From Lasiodiplodia sp. COLG20 (taxonomy: Eukaryota > Ascomycota > Dothideomycetes > Botryosphaeriales > Botryosphaeriaceae): 64,000 bases of DNA. The stretch covers positions 62,001-126,000 of the forward strand of contig VNWV01000026.1 in the NCBI GenBank assembly GCA_009801085.1, written 5' to 3'. A model generated the notes under the pieces. It saw only the letters and a program-made list of their open reading frames with translations, was not told the origin of the DNA and searched no databases. Made by a program: the position numbers and the translations under genes. Below are positions 59,251-64,000 of the stretch, one piece after another. How positions within the stretch are numbered: position 1 is the stretch's first letter; the number at the start of each line of letters is the position of its first letter.

Positions 59251-60723
59251 TTATACGACGTGGACGACGTGGTAGTTGAAGTTGCAGAAATCCGCATCAG
59301 CCTGGACGTCCGCAGCGCTGAGACCGGCGCCCAGAACGGTACCATCAGCGCTGGCCAACTCAACCCTCTGCTTGCCCGTCGTCATGCCCATGACAGCCTG
59401 AGCGTTCAAGCCCGCCTTGCCGTCAAACGACTCGAGCAGGTTGTCGCCCGAGTAGACGTTAATCTTGATGGAACCCTCCTCGGTGTCAGCGGGGAGCATG
59501 ACAGCGAAGTTGACGGTATCCTGCGCGTTCTCCCAGCCGATGGGCTTGCCAAGGTAGTCGCCAGCGCACGATGCGTCCTTGAGCAGCGGGCGGTACCACA
59601 TGGCACCGGTGAAGTTGCCGTTGGTGGGGACGATGTCGGCAGCAGTCTTGGCACCGTTTTTGTAGGCCGAGATGAAGGGGGCGATGACGTCCTGCCAGGC
59701 CGAGTGGTCGAAATCGTCGACGTACTTCTGGGTAGCCTCGCTGGTCGAGATGGACTCGTTCCACACGTTGCCGATGTAGTGCGACTCACCCGCGTCGTTC
59801 CACGTCAGGAGCATGACGAATTCGGGCTCCAGGTCGAGGATCTGCGTCATGCGGTTGGGCAGGGTGAGCTCGCCACGGCGGTACCAGTTGCCGAGGCCGT
59901 CAATGTGCTTGAACTGGTGGGAGGAGAGGGCTAAAGATAATCACGTGAGTAGTGGTTCAGGGGAGTAAGGAGGGGGCAAAACTCACGCATCAGGTAGGAC
60001 TTGCCGGTGGCGTGGGCAGAGTCGAGGCCGATCTTGTCAGTGACGGAGCTGAGGATGCTGACGATGCCATCCTGCTCGGCGGGCCAGGCCGTCTCCCAGG
60101 AGAAAACACCATCGACGGCCGAGTAGGTCTTCAGAGAGCCCATGAGGCTCTCGGCGGCCGACGAGTCGGAGCTGCTGTACAGGCCAAAGTCGGAGACGAA
60201 GTAGGGGGTGAAGCCGTCGGCCTCGATGCTCGAGCGGAGGTTGCGGGTCCACTCGCCGCCGTTGGACATGATACCGCCGTTGAAGGTGGTGACAAAGGGC
60301 TTGCCATCGTGCTTGTAGTACGTGTCGTTGCCAGCGTACTGCTCGAAGATGGGCAGGAACGAGCTGGGGTCAGCCTCGTTCAAGACGGCCATGTCGAAGG
60401 AGAACAGCAGCTTGAAGTCATTCTCAGCAGCGGCCTGGAAGAGGTAGTCGATGGCGCTGAGAGCCCAAGAGTCGACAACATTCTGGACGTTGAGGGCGAA
60501 GGCATCAACACCCAGGGCCTTGGCGTCACGGACGTCGGTCTGAGCCTGCTCGACTGACGAAAGACCGCACACCTGTCTTGGGTCAGCTTCGGATCCAGCT
60601 GGATGGGTGCCGGGTGCATACCATGTAGTGGGCGAAGACGGCCTTGTCCTCGGCATTGACGGCGGAGATCAGGCTCAGCGCGAGGCTGGCGAGAGCACCG
60701 AAGTAGCTAGCAGTGAAACGCAT
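59251..60723 (-). CDS. GH71 alpha-1,3-glucanase (mutanase)
   Basis: Minus-strand exons 60723-60622, 60572-59987 and 59930-59251 give 455 residues. A signal peptide (MRFTASYFGALASLALSLI) is followed by the GH71 opening KAVFAHYMVCGLSSVEQ, then VDAFALNVQ, LLFSFDMAVL, GVFSWETAWP, YLMPLSSHQFKH and TWNDAGESHYIG. These blocks in this order define the family, which cuts alpha-1,3-glucan at the hyphal wall during autolysis, cell separation or remodelling. There is no C-terminal mutan-binding module; the chain ends in a beta-rich part with NFNYHVVHVV. With the alpha-1,3-glucan synthase and the GPI amylase in the same window, it may belong to one functional group. An intron separates the two halves of the conserved YLMP/LSSH block. 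Confidence 0.94.
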
Positions 60724-62274
60724 ATTGGCAACAAGGAGTGACTACTGTATCAGATACAGGAAGGAGTGGACAGCTCTTAAAGAGCAATAGTTTTCGCAAA
60801 GGAGCGGAGAACACCGCGTCAAGCCAGTGACGAGGAGTTAGATAGAGGTGCCAGCCGAAAGGTGACTAGAAAGAGGCGTTCGGGGCTGAAATCGGTTATA
60901 AAGGCAGCGCCCAGAAATGGCCCCATAGGGCGGCTGCGCACGCCAATAAAGGAAGGGCTTGGTGTTTGATGAAGGAGGAGCCCTAAGCCGGAGCGCCCTT
61001 AGTTGGGCGTTTCGAAGCGTGAATCGCTCCCCGAAACGCGTGCCGCGCCACAAGGACAGGGGCCCGTGCCGCCGTCATGATAAGCGCCTGCTGACGAGGA
61101 TCTCCTCCGTGGCGCTGCCTTTGGATGATCTGCGAGCTGAAACAAAAGGCCAGGTGTTTATACAGCGGGCTCTATGGTGTTGAGGAGCAAGACAGCCTTA
61201 GTCTCTGGGTCTTGGGGTGGTTTACGAGCATCCAGCATGCGGCGGACCGGACCGTATCGGCGGACGGTGTTTCACCAGGGGACTTCTCTGTTGTGAGGGA
61301 TTTTGATTGGTCGTATTCCTGACAAGGGCGCTTACCGTGGGTGCCGGCCTGATTCCTCCACGGGGAAAGCGGGCGATTTCGAAGCCACAGTTCCCTTGCC
61401 TCGGGGCCCACTTGGGATCCCATTGGTGGCGATGTCGATCCTCAATTTCGAACTTGACCAATTGCTGGCGAGCTGGATCTGAGTTTTTTCTTCTGTCACT
61501 GGACGCGTCGCAGCTGGAGATGCGGCCAATTGAGAAAAGCGGATAGACGGCACAGGGAAAATTAACCTTCTGCCCTACGCCGAGATGGTGTGTTGGTGGC
61601 TTCGAGAAAGCGGCGCGGATGTGCGGCTCAGCAGTCTGTGCGCAGGGCGTCCGTGTGATAGGCGAAAGAGGCGTTTTAAAACGGGCCTGGATTTCTCAGC
61701 GCTCTGCAAATTCTCATGCGGCCATGCAGTGCGTTGCTGCCAACGCAGAGGGCGTTCATCTATACATGCATGCTTCAGCTCAACAGTGGTAGACGTGGTT
61801 GTTGCTGTCTGGAGCTCGTCGTCAGCTTGCTCCGGATAGAATAGATTGCTCTATTGAAATACGAGAGATCATCTTCTTGGGCTCCACCCTGCGAAGGTGC
61901 TGAAGGCTGCTTGTAGGCGTAGACTCAGGGGCAGGCTTGGACAAGGTGATTAGACCATCTCCGAGACGGACACGGGCGAGGGATCCTGGGCGGTTGCGAA
62001 GTCGGCCAAATCCGCGCTCGGCGGGCCTCTGAGCCGTTGGCGCCGGGGGTGGAGAATGCAGGTCTTGGCCGGCGCGAAGGCGTGACGCGGACGCAGTCAG
62101 ACGGAGGAGCGGCGGAAGGTGCGGGGTCGCGCCTGCGGTGCCGGAGCTTATTCCCTCCCGCTCTTGCAAACGGAAGGCGCACCTTCCACTTGCGCTCGCC
62201 CACGATCAGCCTCTTCACCACCTTCGCGCCCCTGTCGCACACGCGTCCGCTCGTATTGTACACACACAATAATC
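60724..62274. other. Divergent intergenic region
   Basis: About 1.55 kb with the promoters of the GH71 gene and of the next plus-strand gene. No supportable gene, repeat or RNA seen. Confidence 0.5.
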
Positions 62275-62893
62275 ATGGTCTCCGGTGTGCGGGTTGCCCA
62301 GTTCGTCGGCATCACCGCCTCAATGTTTGCGGCGGGTGAGCATTCCGCCCCGCAGGTCCCCCGACACCACGCTGATCCTGCCTTGTCCAGGCCAGAATGC
62401 CACCTTCTCGACAGCTGTCGTCCCGTCACTGCGCAGACCGAGCGACGATGAAGCCCGCCTGGCCGCTCACTGGCGCACTGCCTATGTCGCTGGCTTCTAC
62501 CTGACGCCGCCACCGCTCTTCCTTTCATGCGTGTCGTTCAGCTACCTTGCCTATTCGGCCAGGTCGAGCCGCACGCTGTGTGCTCTCTATGCCGTTGCCG
62601 CTGTGATGGTTCCGGCGATCTTGCCCGTGCACACTTTCACCATCATGCGCCCCTACATTGGCGCCCTCTGTCTACGCGCCGAAAAGCTGGCCGGCCCCGG
62701 CCACGGCACTAATGCTGAACGCTTGGGAAAGGACGAGCCGGCGACGCTGCGCGCTGAGGAGAAGTACTCGACTGACGAGCTTGTGCGCCTCTGGGGCGTG
62801 CACAACGCCTATCGCACCGTCACCGGCTTCGTTGGCGCCGCACTTGGCCTTTGGGCAGCCCTGGAGCACGCGCAGATGAACATCCTGATCTAA
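62275..62893 (+). CDS. DUF1772-like membrane protein (anthrone-oxygenase-like fold)
   Basis: Exons 62275-62335 and 62391-62893 give 187 residues. Four hydrophobic segments are visible: VAQFVGITASMFAAG, FYLTPPPLFLSCVSFSYLAY, LYAVAAVMVPAILPVHTFTI and VTGFVGAALGLWAAL. The layout, the length and the late motif VRLWGVHNAYRTVTGF match the DUF1772 family. That family includes the anthrone oxygenases of anthraquinone pathways (HypC type), but most members lie outside such clusters and are uncharacterised. No polyketide synthase gene is near, so a metabolic role is not claimed. A first intron soon after the first membrane segment is typical of the family. Confidence 0.83.
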
Positions 62894-63222
62894 ACGTCAC
62901 ATCCAAGCGCCCTCAACACCCCAAATCCACCATAGCCCTATCGGCAAAGCCCCGGCGCTACCTCGTATAGCGCACGTTGCAAATGAAACGGGCCCGGCTG
63001 CGATCCGAAGACAGTCGTACCCGCCGTTGCTACACCGAAGTTCTGAGTTAGCGTATGCTGATCGCCCGCTATTTGACAAAACCCGACCAAGCGCCACTCT
63101 CTTTCACGAAGTTCCAAGCCTCCGCACTTGTGGCGCTGCTTCCAGAATGCACATTGGAATTCCCCCAAAGGTGAGGCCGTGCCACTTCTAACCGCCAGAA
63201 TACGCAGAATACGCTAACCGTG
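62894..63222. other. Intergenic region
   Basis: About 330 bases between tandem genes; no features seen. Confidence 0.45.
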
Positions 63223-64000
63223 ATGAAGTCGTCGGCACTGTCGCCCACAAGCCCGTCGCCGCGGTCGCCGTCGCCGTTGAATCCGAACGGCGGGAACTAC
63301 GTCGAATTGGGCGACATGAAGCGGGACGAGAGCCGTGGATACGCGTCCGGTGCGGGCCCAGAGCCTCAAACACCTCTCACCCCAGAGTTGCCGCCGCGTC
63401 CTGGTCCTCCCTCAGACGGCCTTACCGATGTTGTCAACAGCTGGTGGCTCTTTGAGCTTCTGGCCTGGGTTATCAGCGCCATTGCCATGGGCGTTCTCGT
63501 TGTTACTTTTATCCTCACCGACGACCATCCGCTACCCCACTGGCCCTTGAGCATCACCCTGAACTCGTTCATTTCTATCCTGGGAACCGTCGTGAAAGCG
63601 GCCATGGTTGTGCCTATTGCCGAGGGCATTAGTCAGTTGAAATGGCTATGGTTCAAAAAGGCCGGCGTCCTCAAAGACATCCAAACGTTTGACGAGGCCA
63701 GTCGAGGAATGTGGGGGAGTTTGAAGCTGCTCATGGGCACCAGAGGCGTGTATGTTGCAGCTTTGTAATGACTTCCACGCCGGATGCTGACCACGCACAG
63801 ACACCTTGCGAAGCTTGGAGCCTTTCTTACCATCTTCAGCTTGGCCGTGGACCCTTTTATTCAACAAATCGTCGCTTACCCTGTCAGGATGGTCATATCT
63901 GATGTTAATTCGACCATCCCTATTGCTCACCTCTACAATGACTATGCCCCTGGCGCAATCATGGCCCGTGAGTACTGTCAACATCTCCCAGAAGCGACGA
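63223..64000 (+). CDS. DUF3176-like membrane protein, 3' partial
   Basis: Exons 63223-63749 and 63801-63967 are visible; a donor GTGAGT at 63968 starts an intron that runs to the window edge. A Ser/Pro-rich cytosolic N-terminus of about 70 residues leads to WWLFELLAWVISAIAMG, the first membrane segment. Then come PLSITLNSFISILGTVVKAA, the signature block ISQLKWLWF, and TFDEASRGMWGSLKLLMGTR. The intron joins RG to VHLAKLGAFLTIFSLAVDPF, a strong DUF3176 match. Proteins of this family have a long extracellular loop and a C-terminal membrane segment, which lie outside the window here. Function unknown; many copies per ascomycete genome. Confidence 0.9.

Overview
The window looks like nuclear DNA from a filamentous ascomycete (Pezizomycotina, most likely a Dothideomycete; the class is an inference, the fungal origin is not). 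Evidence seen directly: short GT-AG introns of about 45-100 bases, some with CTAAC-type branch sites; a cell-wall alpha-1,3-glucan synthase; HET, DUF6536-like and DUF3176-like fungal families; and AT-rich patches that look like RIP-mutated repeats. All multi-exon models below were built by hand from splice signals, and each joins to one frame with a length divisible by three.

Layout. 0-14.7 kb: a type I Baeyer-Villiger-like flavin monooxygenase (5' end off the window), a beta-trefoil-like protein, a HET-domain protein, a cysteine-rich secreted protein and two multi-pass membrane proteins. 14.9-18.5 kb: an AT-rich element with inverted ends and a 9-base target duplication, then a decayed gene of another fungal membrane protein family. 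20.9-23.3 kb: a secreted, probably GPI-anchored S41-type peptidase. 26.6-40.5 kb: a cell-surface block with a Ser/Ala-rich GPI protein, an HsbA-like secreted protein, a GPI-anchored GH13 alpha-amylase and, head to head with it, a 2338-residue alpha-1,3-glucan synthase. A GH71 alpha-1,3-glucanase (mutanase) lies 19 kb further on at 59.3-60.7 kb, so enzymes that probably make, process and degrade the same wall polymer share this window.

43.4-57.2 kb is accessory in character: an orphan O-methyltransferase, a 13-exon gene fusing a SERAC1/sesB-like alpha/beta hydrolase to an Hsp70-like ATPase, a broken NTPase-like gene carrying a 335-base hAT-like MITE, an unknown helical protein, a short doubtful gene, a CorA-like membrane protein and a protein kinase. 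The hydrolase-Hsp70 gene is the strongest candidate for something unusual. Its architecture resembles fungal NLR-type allorecognition/immune receptors, with the NACHT or NB-ARC core replaced by an Hsp70 fold whose nucleotide motifs are altered. The window ends with a DUF1772-like membrane protein and a DUF3176-like membrane protein that runs off the 3' edge.
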